Source of the DNA: Xanthoparmelia taractica | Taxonomy: Eukaryota; Ascomycota; Lecanoromycetes; Lecanorales; Parmeliaceae | DNA: 64,000 nucleotides | NCBI GenBank assembly: GCA_033085395.1 | Contig: JANQBS010000108.1 | Span: 1-64,000, forward strand | Direction: 5' to 3' | Shown here: positions 45,764-57,400 of the stretch, one piece after another | How positions within the stretch are numbered: position 1 is the first letter of the stretch | Layout: the number at the start of each line of letters is the position of its first letter | Program-made: the position numbers and the translations under genes | Notes under the pieces: model-generated | Databases searched by the model: none | The model's input: only the letters and a program-made list of their open reading frames with translations | What the model was told of the DNA's origin: nothing

Positions 45764-47564
45764 AACCACGCCGGCAACATTTAGACTTTACATCCGCCAT
45801 TTTTCAGCATAACAGACGACTGGCTGATAGCCAAAAGACATCCATAGGCCGTGCATGGAGAGTGTGAAGCTTGGTATTTCTGGCCCCCATCGCCCGTTCT
45901 ATTCTTCTGTCCTTTACAACCCTTGCGCTTAACCTAATTTGGCTCCGCATAGAAAAGAGACGAGGGTAAGGTACCTCAAGTGGCTCACTTGTTCCCTAAA
46001 GCAACATGACCGCTCTGCAGTCTCAAGCACAGCCAAGACCATACTTTGGGTATGGAACCAACTTAGGGAAAGAGAAGATGATGCTTAGATGTCCACAATG
46101 TACATGTAGGAAGATTGTTGGTTTTGGTGGCACCAGCCGGGGTTTCCATGTTCGACTAAATGTTCTCAGGTTGTCTTAGCAAGCACGCAATACACCTCTA
46201 CTAATGTACATAGAGGCACAGAGCGTAGCTACGCTAACATCCTTCATCAAGAACTTCCGAAGATGAGGTATACGGTCTCGTCTACGACCTCCCTTCCTTC
46301 AATCAGGACGGACTTGTTCGTAATGAGGGTGTCCCATTCTCGTACATTAAAAGAGTGGTCGCTATAGACTTTTGAGAGTTAGAGGACGGAAAAGCTGTCG
46401 AGGTTAGCTTTCCCGGAACGAAGAAGCATGTCCTTGTTTCTGTTTATCGTAAAAGGGTGGTGAATGATACTCCTCAAGAAGAATACAATCGCTCACCTAT
46501 GTGCAAAATTTTATTAGACCTCCCATAGGAGAAAAGAGGCAGATAGGGGTAGAAGAATTGGCAAGGAAGTAGGCTATGGATTTTAAGGAAGGCAAGTCAC
46601 TGCGGGAGATTGTTCATGTAAAGGTGAATTGAGATATCAAAAGTGTGGATCGAAAAGCGTATGGGATTATCTGCATGGATTCGATGCCGAATCTAGACAA
46701 TGGTAAATTTAGTCGATTCATTGCTATTCCCCATGCGCTCGATATATGTGACTGATGTTAGATGTTATGTCAGTTACTGTTTGTCCTGGCCAAACCGCAC
46801 CTGGAATTTCTTGGGGAGGACCTCCGCCCAAATAAGTGAGTCTGAAATTCAAATACGCTGTCGAGACCCAGTCTCGCTCAAGGGAGTGATTGAGAAGACG
46901 AGCACCTTATCATTTGGGAATGGTCTGGTGCCCAGCCGTGTAACGTCTTGCGAGGTGAGACCAGAGGCTGCGCTAACAATGTACATTCGCTGCGAGCGGG
47001 ATGCCGTCCAAGTGGGTCATGAAATCCAGGCTTTATGAATGACGGAAAGGATTATTAGTAGCTTCAGCCAACTTTCCACGACTTCCCCTGTGAGAATTTG
47101 GAACTCTGCCCTCTTCTTTCCCCTTCCAGTAGTCAGGAATCGGTATCTGCTCGATATCCTAGTCTTTTCTTGAAGCGATTTTCTTTTGCGCTCTTCTTTC
47201 ATCTCATAACAATGTGTCCCTGTCCTTATGTTAAAGAAGAGGGTCCCATAAGCAGCATTGTTACGAACATTTATGCTTTGTTCGATTTCTGTAAATGGCT
47301 TTGTCCCAGCCTTCTTTAGGGCACAGAGAGGCCTTTGTAACGAAAACAATGCGATTTGACGTCCAGCGCATTGTTGACGAGCATTTTGGATCAAAGGGTC
47401 TGCACAGAGGTCTATCCAAATTCTACGTTCGCTGGAACATTTCTCCCAAAAAATCCAAATAATCGATTCCAACATTGTCATCAGCGCTGCTTTCACTGAT
47501 TGAACGGCACTGCCAATCTTCCTCTTCTTCAATTGGTTGAACGCTTCCAGCCTGTCAACCTAAG
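45764..47564. other. Divergent intergenic region
   Basis: TRS130 (minus) and the J-domain gene (plus) diverge here, so both promoters should be included. A split open frame at about 46255-46500 is listed separately. Other frames on both strands near 46700-47530 show no family similarity. Confidence 0.4.
46255..46500 (+). pseudogene. Possible decayed ORF with internal stop
   Basis: One frame reads EDEVYGLVYDLPSFNQDG and, after a further stretch, IKRVVAIDF before a TGA near 46368. The same frame continues after the stop with LEDGKAVEVSFPGTKKHVL and ends in LLDLP. The composition and length of the combined frame look protein-like, but I do not recognise the family. No ATG starts it and a TAA lies just upstream, so it may be one exon or a remnant. 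Confidence 0.3.
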
Positions 47565-48836
47565 ATGTCTTATCCTTCGAGGAGGGCATACACAGATACT
47601 AGCGACTCGGATCACGCGACCTATAAAGATTACCAGGACTACCCTTGTCGTCCGCTTCGGTACAGGGAGTATGAAACACGTCACAAAGTCACCGTGACGA
47701 GATATCGTATCCACAACAGCGGTAAGTCCCCGACTTCCTATCATGATCATAGGGAGTATACGGTTCATGGCAGTCATCGGTTCTCGTCCGGCTATCATAA
47801 GCTCCCTGACGAAGGCTATAGAGATCCATCGCAGCGACCAAGGGGCGACCTCGGAAAGCGCGAAGCGAGTTCTAAGCACTTGGGTGCCGAGTATACATAC
47901 TCGGATAGTCCCAAACGAGAATTCGGCAGGAGAGGTGCACAAAGACACGACCGCCACGGCCAGTCAGATCACCGTTACTCAACCGACGATGACGCTATGC
48001 CCGAGAAGCGCAACGCTGGAGGATACCCATCCTCAGCTGAAGAGCAGCGAGGACACCACAGCAACACATATGCCGAACACTCACAGCAAGAGGGGCTCAA
48101 GCCAGTAGATAGAGGCGGGTATTCTGGCATACCAAGAAGCCACGGCAGCAAAAAGCACGGGAGAAGCGATAATCATAGTCAGAACAAGCCGAACAACAGC
48201 ACCAGACGTCATGGAGAAAAGCATGATAACAGCAGAAGCGACACCCGTCGGCAAAAATACTCTAGAAGCAACAGGAATGATCCTTGCTATGAAGATTGCG
48301 AACAGAGGTATCACCGAGGAGGTCCCAAGCCCTCACAGCCTCAGGAACCTAAACCAGCTTCTAGAGATGGCTATTCCAGCAAAACAGAAGGCTACGCTTA
48401 TCACAAATTTGCAACAAAGGATAAGCCCAGCCAGGGCAAGCCTGAAAGTGGCAGCAGTCGCCGTCAAGAGAAGGCTCACAGCAGTAGAAGCGAAAGTCGC
48501 CGTGAAGGAATCCCCAGAAATAACAGAGAAAGTTCATCTCATGAGATACCACAATCTCAACCAAAAGCCAAGGATAACCTACCAGATCATTACGCCACAC
48601 TAAAGGTCGACTACCTCGCTACCAAGGGAGAGATCAAGAGCGCTGCGAAGCGCAGACGTGTCGAGGTCCATCCGGATAATTTGATGAAACCCGGGATGTC
48701 TGACTCCGAACGTGACAGGATCCATGAGATAGCCGTCATGGTAGGACAAGCAGCTGATTTGCTACAAGACCCGGAACAAAAGCTGAGGTATGACCGCAAG
48801 TTTTTCGCGGCAAAGGGTTTGGAGCGTGGAAAGTGA
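47565..48836 (+). CDS. C-terminal J-domain protein with His/Arg/Ser-rich N-terminus
   Basis: Single exon, 423 residues, ATG start. The last 80 residues form a DnaJ-like J-domain: DHYATLKVDYLATKGEIKSA, then EVHPDNL with the HPD tripeptide required to stimulate Hsp70 ATPase, then AADLLQDPEQKLRYDRKFF. About 320 preceding residues are hydrophilic and of low complexity, rich in His, Arg, Ser, Tyr and Gly, with loosely repeated RSD/SRR and GGYS/DGYSS words. There is no signal peptide, glycine-phenylalanine region or zinc-finger domain, so it belongs among class C J-proteins. The client and the cell compartment cannot be read from the sequence; the basic RS-like part suggests a nuclear or RNA-associated role. 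Confidence 0.82.
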   Translation: MSYPSRRAYTDTSDSDHATYKDYQDYPCRPLRYREYETRHKVTVTRYRIHNSGKSPTSYHDHREYTVHGSHRFSSGYHKLPDEGYRDPSQRPRGDLGKREASSKHLGAEYTYSDSPKREFGRRGAQRHDRHGQSDHRYSTDDDAMPEKRNAGGYPSSAEEQRGHHSNTYAEHSQQEGLKPVDRGGYSGIPRSHGSKKHGRSDNHSQNKPNNSTRRHGEKHDNSRSDTRRQKYSRSNRNDPCYEDCEQRYHRGGPKPSQPQEPKPASRDGYSSKTEGYAYHKFATKDKPSQGKPESGSSRRQEKAHSSRSESRREGIPRNNRESSSHEIPQSQPKAKDNLPDHYATLKVDYLATKGEIKSAAKRRRVEVHPDNLMKPGMSDSERDRIHEIAVMVGQAADLLQDPEQKLRYDRKFFAAKGLERGK

Positions 48837-49385
48837 TTGCTTCTGGTTTCTAATTGAAAAAGAGGTATGTGTTATACGGACTTTGTTTTTCTTTGTCGTG
48901 ATTCATCTACTCCTAGAAATTCTGACAAAATCAGTGCATGTTTTCCAAATGGAGCCATTCTGTCGAATTAGCCGTAACGTTCATCAAAATGTTAAAGTGT
49001 ACCTGTCTTACAATGACCATGACTTGTAGGTTCCTTCGCCCAGCGTAGCTCACTCGCTCCCTTGCTACCATAAATCTAATCTATTCTGGTGTGCTAGCTA
49101 ATCATCGCTTCAGGGACAGCAGCACACATCCTGTGATCTATTAATAAGATGGTTGGTAGTCCTCTAAATCTGGAAAGGCCGCCAATCGCTTTGCGAATAC
49201 TGTAGGGCTAAGGTACCAAGAACTTCCGTAGCGAGTCGCTTGTCGTCTGATGCTGTACATACATACCTTACTTTAGCCCGCAGAGGGGCTCTTGTTCTTG
49301 GGTAGTCAGCCTTAGGCGCTAAACATCTACTCGTTCTGCGGCCTCCAGGTTTTCCAGGTTGCTTTCCAGATCCTGTCCCTGACCT
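48837..49385. other. Intergenic region, nothing recognised
   Basis: This is the 3' region of the J-domain gene plus spacer. No ORF with similarity, repeat or RNA gene was seen. Confidence 0.4.
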
Positions 49386-49790
49386 GTGCTTTCTGCCTTT
49401 ACTCTCACCCGAACCGTCCTATCCGCTCCATACCTCGCTTCTCGCCATGTCACCAGCAATCCAAACAACATCTTCCGCCAAGTTTCTGCACCCATCGTCC
49501 TTCATCCACTCAACATCACTTATCGAGTGAAAGACTCCGGCTTTGAGTACCACGTTCCCAACACTCCGACAACTTTCTATTTTCGCTGGGGCTTCCCTTG
49601 CAAGGAAGCAGGCATACGTAGCACTATCATTAGCGCTCGCGCTTACTGCGAGCAGCAGCTTGAGCAAGGGGGGACGGTCCGGTCCCCAGAAGTGAAGACC
49701 CTTTCCATGCGGACCTGGGCTACGGGGCTGACCACCGTCTTGCCTGGGGCATACTGCACAATGCTATGGATGGCTTATGAGAAGTCCTGA
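49386..49790 (+). CDS. Orphan exon of unknown function
   Basis: An open frame of 134 codons that I do not recognise. It begins at GTG directly after an in-frame TGA two codons upstream, and contains no early in-frame ATG, so it is more likely an internal or terminal exon than a complete gene. The text FYFRWGFPCKEAGIRSTIIS has a coding look and two cysteines, followed by ARAYCEQQLEQGG. An ATG in another frame (about 49446) gives only 27 codons. Expression and gene limits are unknown. Confidence 0.3.
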   Translation: MLSAFTLTRTVLSAPYLASRHVTSNPNNIFRQVSAPIVLHPLNITYRVKDSGFEYHVPNTPTTFYFRWGFPCKEAGIRSTIISARAYCEQQLEQGGTVRSPEVKTLSMRTWATGLTTVLPGAYCTMLWMAYEKS

Positions 49791-50226
49791 TTGTGGAGAG
49801 CCGCTATGTAGAGTCTGATTTTGATATTTGGACGGTGCATTACATTTAGTGGGTAGAGGCACAATAAGAGAGGCCCCGGAGATATTTGCGCAGGGGAGCC
49901 GGGAAATGGAAGTCATTGATACATCGGGCTCACTCGTCGCTTGAATGAGCGGTAATTTGGTGGATCCCTAAGCTAACATTTCTTTGGGACCTGATTTGGC
50001 GGACGTGGGTATTGATTATCGACGCGAATACCCGTCATTCTATGGCTACCTATTGGAGTTCAATGCTGAAAGATGATCAGCAACACTCTGCTATTTGGAC
50101 ACCATGACTTTTTGCACCACAGTCAAATGTCTGAGTCCCGCAACTAAGACCAACTACCCCAGTCCAAAACAGCAAACGATTGTTCTTATCTTTCGAGCTT
50201 GGGGGTCTGATGTTATCGTGCTCATA
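49791..50226. other. Spacer before the inverted-repeat element
   Basis: Nothing recognised; only short overlapping ORFs. Confidence 0.35.
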
Positions 50227-50703
50227 CTCGTATTCCCTGGGATATGCAACACCCTGGGACATGCAACATTAGGGCTAGGGCTAGTTTCAAATTTCCGCTT
50301 TTTCTTATTATTTCTACTAGATATATCTAGATAAAATATTCTAATCAATAGATTAAATTCTTTAGATATCTTGTTCTTACTCTTAATAAAGAAAAACTAG
50401 ATTATATTAAGATAATATAGAAATTTATTAGAATATTCGAATAAAGCCCTAGCCCTGATATCGATCTTAGGGCCAGAATTAGATTAGAATTTTAGAATTT
50501 ATTAAAGAAATCTAATATATCTATCAAATTCTAATTAAATTAATTATCTATATCTATAGAGATCTAGACTTACTATTAAGATAAAAAGATTATTATATAC
50601 TAAGATAATATCGATTTAAGTAAGAATTTAAGCATTTTAGTAGTGCTAGCCCTAGCCCTAATGTTGCATATCCCAGGGTGTTGCATATCCCAGGGAATAC
50701 GAG
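50227..50703. mobile_element. 477-bp TIR transposon remnant with TA duplication
   Basis: Terminal inverted repeats of 58 bp at 50227-50284 and 50646-50703 differ at a single C/T position. TA flanks each end (50225-50226 and 50704-50705), the target duplication of Tc1/mariner/pogo elements. Each repeat contains two tandem copies of CCCTGGGAYATGCAACA and a GGGCTAGGGCTAG end. The 360-bp interior is AT-rich with many TA words and no ORF, consistent with RIP. It is a non-autonomous or internally deleted element; no transposase is in the window. Confidence 0.85.
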
Positions 50704-51026
50704 TAAATATGCTGTGAGTTTCACGGCTCTGCACATTTCGAGCCAAACAAGGATAAGCGTGGTGCTCCCTGCATGGATACCTAGACCGTGGTTTTGTCGA
50801 TATGAGACATTTAAATTGACAAATTTCCAGCGCTTCCAAGCCTTCTATGCGACTATTCGAACTGTGTCCTCAACAACCGAGCACCGAACATAGTCAAAGC
50901 GAGCAAAGACCCAAATGTGCACATATCCCAAAACATCTCCCGACGGCTTCTTGTTGAAGCAGCCTCTTCTTCTTCGTAAAGATTTAGGTGAAGCTGTTGG
51001 GGAAAAACTTTCAATTCCAAACAAAC

Positions 51027-52020
51027 ATGTCATCATTCGTCTCTTGGCTAGTGTGGATGATTGTTCCATATGTGAGCGCTGCGTTTTCGCTCTCACCATT
51101 GTGGACTACTTCCCCAGGCCAAAGTCAACCACGATCGCCCAGTCTGAACGCTATAACTTCTCCAGTTTGCGTGGAGGCCGCCCGGAATCCGGATTGGGCT
51201 GGTACCATTGATGCCAGGGATTGTGCTGAAGCGATTGGAAGGCTCTGGGATCGGGTTTCGCCGTATGGCTATACTCACTGGAAGTTCTGGGCAAGTATTT
51301 TGCACTGATGTTACGAAACACAGTGAACTGATACTTGAAAGTCGGCAAGATTTATGTCAGAAGCTCCACCTGGTCCGGTTCGTACATCGCCGAGTGATGA
51401 TTTTCTTTTATGACCAGCACGTGCGTGGCAAGACGTGTTGCGGGAGCAAGAGTCATGCCTCCTACTGAGACCTACCCCATATCTCTGACTGTTAGCTTGG
51501 AGAAGCAATGCTGACGCAGGATCGTGCTTAGTCATGGGAAGTTCCCCAAGGATCAGAGTACGGTGAGCCCTTTGGGATTTTCCCCCCTCTATTTCTGGGG
51601 GCTTTTTCCTTTTCTTGAGTCTGTCGAGCAGTGAGCGTGACGCTTATTAGAAAAGGAACTTGTGTCGTTGTCTTCAGAATAGCAAAGGATTTGGGAGATG
51701 ACGTCCTGCCCTATCGTAAGAGACACGCCTCGAAAAGCCATTGGATGAAGACTGACAACACCTTAGGCGGACGATTTCAGCGGACGAGCCAATCTCCACC
51801 ATCGTTCAGTGCCAACTGGCCCGACATCGTCGAGCCGCTACTGGATCTGCACTTATACTGTGTGCAACGTAGAGGAGCGCCAGCTTGGTCGCAAGTATCT
51901 GAAGCAGGCGTTCTTCTTATGCTGCCCAAGGACAGTGTCATGAAGCAGCGGTGGTCACATCGTCCGTCAAAGCTGGGCAATGCGAGTATAGGACTTTTTA
52001 ACATTACCCTTACCTCGTAA
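51027..52020 (+). CDS. Candidate small secreted protein, exon limits uncertain
   Basis: The ATG at 51027 opens MSSFVSWLVWMIVPYVSAAFS, a good signal peptide. The mature part has DWAGTIDARDCAEAIGRLWD and, after RVSPYG, YTHWKFWA. This resembles a pattern I recall from small secreted ascomycete proteins, with a Trp-Gly-x-Ile-Asp and Asp-Cys near an Ala/Leu-rich helix. A later open stretch (about 51650-52017, same strand) contains GTCVVVFRIAKDLGDDVLP and WPDIVEPLLDLHLYCVQRRG and is probably a downstream exon of the same gene. An intron from GTATTTTG near 51294 to an acceptor near 51360 keeps phase (FWA|KAPPG), but the frame then hits TGA. The middle part is therefore either another intron or decay. 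Function unknown; an effector-like role is only a possibility. Confidence 0.4.
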
Positions 52021-53386
52021 GATCGTGTACTTGGGAAGGTTTTAAATTACAAGGACTGGAAGTGGCCCTACGAATACGTGAAATCAGCCATGCAGAGGAA
52101 ACAGACCTACCTGTCGCTCTACAACCAAAGGTTTGGGATTGTTCTTGATAGAAGAGAAGTCTATATCTACGTCGGATTGGACACATATATTCGGGGATTG
52201 AATATCAAAATCTCCACGAATCTCGACGTTCCCTCAGCAAAGCCTTCCACAGGAATTGCTCCGCTGGACTACGTTCGTTTGTTAGACCTGCTCTTACAGA
52301 GAATCAAATGCGTTTACTACAAGTGTAGCACTCTTAATGGAATCAAGGTCTGCTTTGATGGCGTCTTGGGCTCTCAAGTATCCTACTAGGCCGCCCAAAG
52401 CGGTTGTGGGACACGGTAATGGATGATGGGTAAGAAATAACTTTCACCCTCTTTTAACCCGAAGCGTACCACCATTCTAGAATCTCAGCTACGTGTGACC
52501 TGGGACATTAAAACAGTAGAATGCCCTCTACAAGTTGGTACAAAGACGCTGGGGCCTACCAAAGGGAACTAGAAGCCTAGTTATACCTCATGCTCCCTGA
52601 TTGTGAATGAAGGTCTTGCGGAAGACAGCATGATTCCGCGTTCATCATCTCGGCGACCCTCTATCAATGCATGCATGGTAAGACTGACACTGCTTTGCTA
52701 GTTTTTCAATTTCAGCAGCGCTGCTGATGGTGATGTGATAATTACAGCAAAGTATATTTAAAATCTCTGATCAGTTTGAGCGCATAGAAGGCATGAATTA
52801 TTTGACGTGGGGGGATCGACCTTCTTGACCTAGGATCGTCCACAGCAAGCCATACAGAAAAGCAAGCTTCCACAAAACATCCAACAGAAGACGCGTATGT
52901 TCCCTCCCATTGCCCACAATAACCCTTGGTAAGGAGTCTATACTTCGGCTCTCTGGTGCGCTTGTTGCGTGATACAAAGGCGAACTTTCTCTCGACCGCA
53001 TCCTTGTAGTTCAGCGAAAACTTCATATTATCGCGCCAAATAGTCAGACAGTCGTGGGGCGTTTGCCCTTGACTCCGTCTTCATGCTGGTGATGATTCCT
53101 TGGAGACGTTGAAAAGCGGGGTCTTTTGACGGTGTCATGGTGTTTGCTTTTCTTGTATCCATTTTTGATTCACCGACTTGCTTTCTCGGTCACACTTGAT
53201 ATAAAGCCTCAGCCTACGCGAAGACGACGCGAGATAGCGACATAGCCATTTTGTAGTCCAAGGTCTCATTAACGCAAGATGGTATTTCTATCATCTTCAG
53301 ATACTCGTTGACGGGTACTGGATTAACGATCGATCCACCGATCCAATGACATCTTCCCAAGCCGAATATTTGCCGAATTACCCATG

Positions 53387-53436
<50 letters not shown>

Positions 53437-53501
53437 TCTCCCTCTCGTTGTTTACTTGCATGTCATATCCTCTCGTCACATGAGACTGCCCAATTGAAGC
53501 C
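52021..53501. other. Spacer with unassigned short ORFs
   Basis: A plus-strand frame near 52078-52389 (GTG-started) and an ATG-started minus-strand frame of 94 codons (53026-52742) show no family similarity. They may be exons or chance. The right end contains the CT microsatellite and the promoter of the ankyrin gene. Confidence 0.35.
53390..53448. repeat. TC dinucleotide repeat
   Basis: About 20 TC units followed by TCCC-interrupted units, ending some 55 bp before the ankyrin-protein start. It probably forms part of that gene's promoter or leader. Confidence 0.9.
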
Positions 53502-54116
53502 ATGGGCGACCAAACGATCCAACCTACCCCCGAGTCCCCCGAAATCATTGCATTTGCGACTCGAATGTACGATGCAGCAAGGCAAGGTAACGTGCCAATC
53601 TTTGAGCAAGCATTGCCAGCAGGCCTGCCACCAAACATGACCAATGATAAGGGCGACAGTCTGGTACTCTCCTCCCTAACGACTTGCCATCTCTCGCTCG
53701 CTGGATCTCAAAAGTCCACCCTTGCAACATCTCACCATCCACAGGATCCTTGCTAACACTTCCCACAGCTCATGCTCTCGACTTACCACGGTCACGCTCC
53801 GCTTTCCCGTCTCCTCATTTCTCACGGTGCTGATCCGAACCGATTGAATGATCGTGGCCAATCCCCACTCGCCGGCGCTGTCTTCAAGAATGAAAAGGAG
53901 ATTGTAGACCTACTGCTGCAAGTAGGGGCAGATGTAGATCTGGGCCGGCCGAGTGCGTGGGAAGCTGTGGAGCTCTTCAAAAAGACCGACGAGTACGGCG
54001 AGAAGTTCTCGAGGCAGAGGGAGAAGCTTAAGAGTGGGAAAGGCGGGGGAGGCGAGGGTGCAACAGCGGCGAAGGGGGGAGTGGGGGGAACGAAAGGTGC
54101 GGGTAAGATGATATAA
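53502..54116 (+). CDS. Small ankyrin-repeat protein
   Basis: Two exons, 53502-53663 and 53769-54116, with a 105-nt intron joining NDKGDSL to LMLSTYHGHA, giving 169 residues. Three ankyrin repeats span about residues 20-125: AARQGNVPIFEQALPAG, GHAPLSRLLISHGADPN, and NEKEIVDLLLQVGADVD. The C-terminal 35 residues are Lys/Gly-rich and unstructured. There is no signal peptide or other domain. Similar short ankyrin proteins are widespread in ascomycetes and probably act as protein-binding adaptors; the partner is unknown. Confidence 0.85.
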
Positions 54117-54484
54117 CGGACATCATGATATTTTGGCATGTCTTTGTGATGCTGTTTGGAATACCATGAGATGAACGAAGGCCTACGACACCTGGGAGTT
54201 GATAGCACCAAGGCATGAGCATTTACATTGGGATCCAGATACAGCAAAACATATAAGAAGCATCGACTGCATAGTCTCTATTGTTTTCACAGACGCAAAT
54301 TGCCCGAGGAAGGGGACAGAAGAAAGCATGGTCCAAAAGCAGCCATGTAGATTTTTTACTACTTAAGGGGCGCCTTTAGTATACGGAGGCTGTGCACACA
54401 ATAGACGACTATATATGCTTATCTCACATCAATCATAGTACCATTTCCTAATAGACCTACAAACTTCCTCAATATACATCCTCA

Positions 54485-57400
54485 TTATACAGCAAATTCG
54501 TCCTCCAACCCTACTCTGGCCACCACATTCATACCCAGCAACTCTTGTATCAACAGCTTAGCCGCATATGGAATCGTCATCTTCGTCATTCCCTCCGTCT
54601 TCTTACAACTCTGACAGTACCCGGAATACCCCATCATACCGCATGCCGCACAGATGTCAACGACATGCGCATCACTGCTCAGCATCAACCTCTCTAGCAG
54701 CAACTGACTGGCACCATACGCAATTAGGCAGTCACGTTCCATCTCTCCCAAACGCAAGCCACCATCTCGTGAACGACCTTCCATAGGTTGCCGTGTAAGG
54801 GTTGCGCGAGGACCACGGGCACGAGAGTGCATTTTATCCATAACCATGTGCTTGAGCTTCTGATAGTAGATGGGACCGAAGAAGACGTAGGCTGGTAGAC
54901 TTTCTCCCGTGATACCACTCGTGACAAAGTCCTTTCCGCCGTAACTGAAACCGTGTTTGATCAGTATGTCTCCCATGTCCTCGACCTTACTGCCACCGAA
55001 TGCAGTGCCGTACTGCAGATCTCCGGCAAGCACGCCAGCTTTACCAGAGATGAGCTCCAGCATTTTACCGACCGTCATACGAGATGGGAACCCATGTGGG
55101 TTCATGATGATGTCCGGTACAACTCCCTCGTCAGTAAAAGGCATGTCCACTTGCTCAGCAATGAGACCCACGACTCCTTTCTGGCCGTGGCGGGAAGAAA
55201 ATTTGTCGCCGACTTCTGGCCTTCTTGTCTGGCGAGTCTGGACCTTGATAATCTTGTGATCAGACTCCATGATAGAGACCAGGACTTTATCAATATAGCT
55301 CGGATCTGGAAGCCTGTACGACATAGGCGCGTCTTTGTACTCACCACTGCCCCACTCGCTACCCATGGTACTTGCATGAGGATTGACGGGAGTCTGTTTC
55401 ATGATGTAGACATCGCCATGCGAGATCTTTTCGCCAACTTGGGCAAGACCATGTTCATCGAGAATGGCATGCTTCTTGATGGGCCAACCGTTCTCGTAAT
55501 GAGGGTCACCTACACGTTCTTCCAAACCGTTCGGCCACCTTCTAAGAACAGTGTTGTATTTGCGAAAGACTTGACAGCGTCCAAAGCCTCGATCGCAGGA
55601 GGCTTTATTTAGGACAAGTGCATCTTCGATATCGTAGCCTGAGTAAGACATTACTGCCACGATTGCATTTTGGCCAGCAGGGAGTTTGTCATACTTGATG
55701 AGTTCAATAGCTCGCGTTTTGACAAGAGGTTTTTGGGGGTAGACGAGGAGGTAGAGGATACTGTCGATGCGGGTAAACTGGTTGTGGGCAATGGCGCCAA
55801 TGGCTTGCTTTCCCATGGCGCATTGGTAGGTGTTCCGAGGCGATTGATTGTGGTGGGGGTAAGGAATCAGTCCTGCCACTGCCCCCAATATGGTAAACGG
55901 CTCAATTTCAAGATGGGTGGTCGTCTGGTTGACATCAGATTCGCTCATTGCAATGTTCGAATCATCCTCTTCATTGACATCTAGATACTCGACGAGCCCT
56001 CGGGAAAGGAAATCGTCGAAGCCAATTGTGCCTTTACGCAAAGCTTGTAGCGAACGCATAGTCACCTTAGATCTGCCTTTTTCGACGATTATCAGAGGAC
56101 GACAAATTCTCCCCTCATCCGTCGCGATATGCACTGCACTCTGATGGCCGTTGAGAGCGATGCTGACGAATTCAGAAATACGACCAGATCGGCGAAGCTT
56201 CCGAAAGCTAGTGATGAAGTGCCTCGGGTGATGAGTTAGAGCAACAGGTGTACCGTTGATGAATACAATATGGGCACCGTCACCATACAAGTCTGTACCA
56301 TTAACCACAGTAATGTCTTGAGCTCCAAGTGCAAAGACCAATTTCTTCACAGGGCCTTGTTCATCGTCCGTGGTTATGTGTGTCATCAAAGCTAGGTTCT
56401 TAACCAGACCGCAGGCTTCTCCTTCCGGGGTATCCGATGGACACAGCATTCCAAATTGTGATGGTTGCAATGCTCGCGGTCCGGACACTTTTCTGGTCTT
56501 CTCGAACTGACTCGAGATCCTAGTCATCATGCCCAAAGCACTGATATAACTCAGCCGACTCAAGACGTGTGTAACGCCCGCACGCTTCATCTTGAATCGT
56601 CTCAAGTCCCAATTACCTGTAGCGACAGCGCGTTGGATGCCATTGGTGATATGGTTTTGTTGCATTGTTAGGTACCTCAGTGCATCAAACTCCTCTGTCC
56701 GCACTGGTTTCTTTAACACTTTGTCGATGGCGATCTTTATGTCGTGATTGTATTTCTTAAAGAGGTCCTCAAAGAGCAAGGACAGAAGCTGGCCGGCCAG
56801 TTCAAGTCGCTTGTTCCCGTAGTAGTCTCGGTCGTCTACCAAGGTACTATCATGGAACGCCATTAGTGTTCTCCTGACCATGACCGCCACATACAGAGCT
56901 TTTGGGCGAAAGTCCAACCCACGTACGGGGACGTGGTTCAATATAACGTTGGATAGAGCTTCCACTGCCTCTTGTGAGAATTTCCGTCGTTGATCCGATG
57001 AAGTTATTCTTCCTTTGATTTGTATCTTGAGCCCAATATACTCCAAGGCTTCATGTTGCGTAGTGATGCCTAGCTTCGCACACTCCTCGAAGTTGACGGC
57101 AAATGTATCTTGGTACGACGCATCCTGCCCGGCTGTAAGCAGCATTATCTCGTGATCCGAATGGACTCCCAAAGCCTTAAGCACCAGTACTATTGGAAGG
57201 TCTTCGCTGAGGAAGTTGTGCTTCAAGTATATGCGATCATGCCTCATGACGACGTAGGTCTTCGACTTCCGCTCATGTGTCGAGCTGCCACGATTACCAC
57301 GGTTAGCTGATAAAACGCGTGAGGCTACACATGCACGTACCATGTCACGGAAGCTTGGACAATTCCATGTTTGGTACCTTTCTCGACGATGACTCTGTTC

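Noticed and set aside
54953..55612. 219-codon plus-strand ORF
   Set aside because: Antisense shadow of the RNA polymerase III subunit gene.
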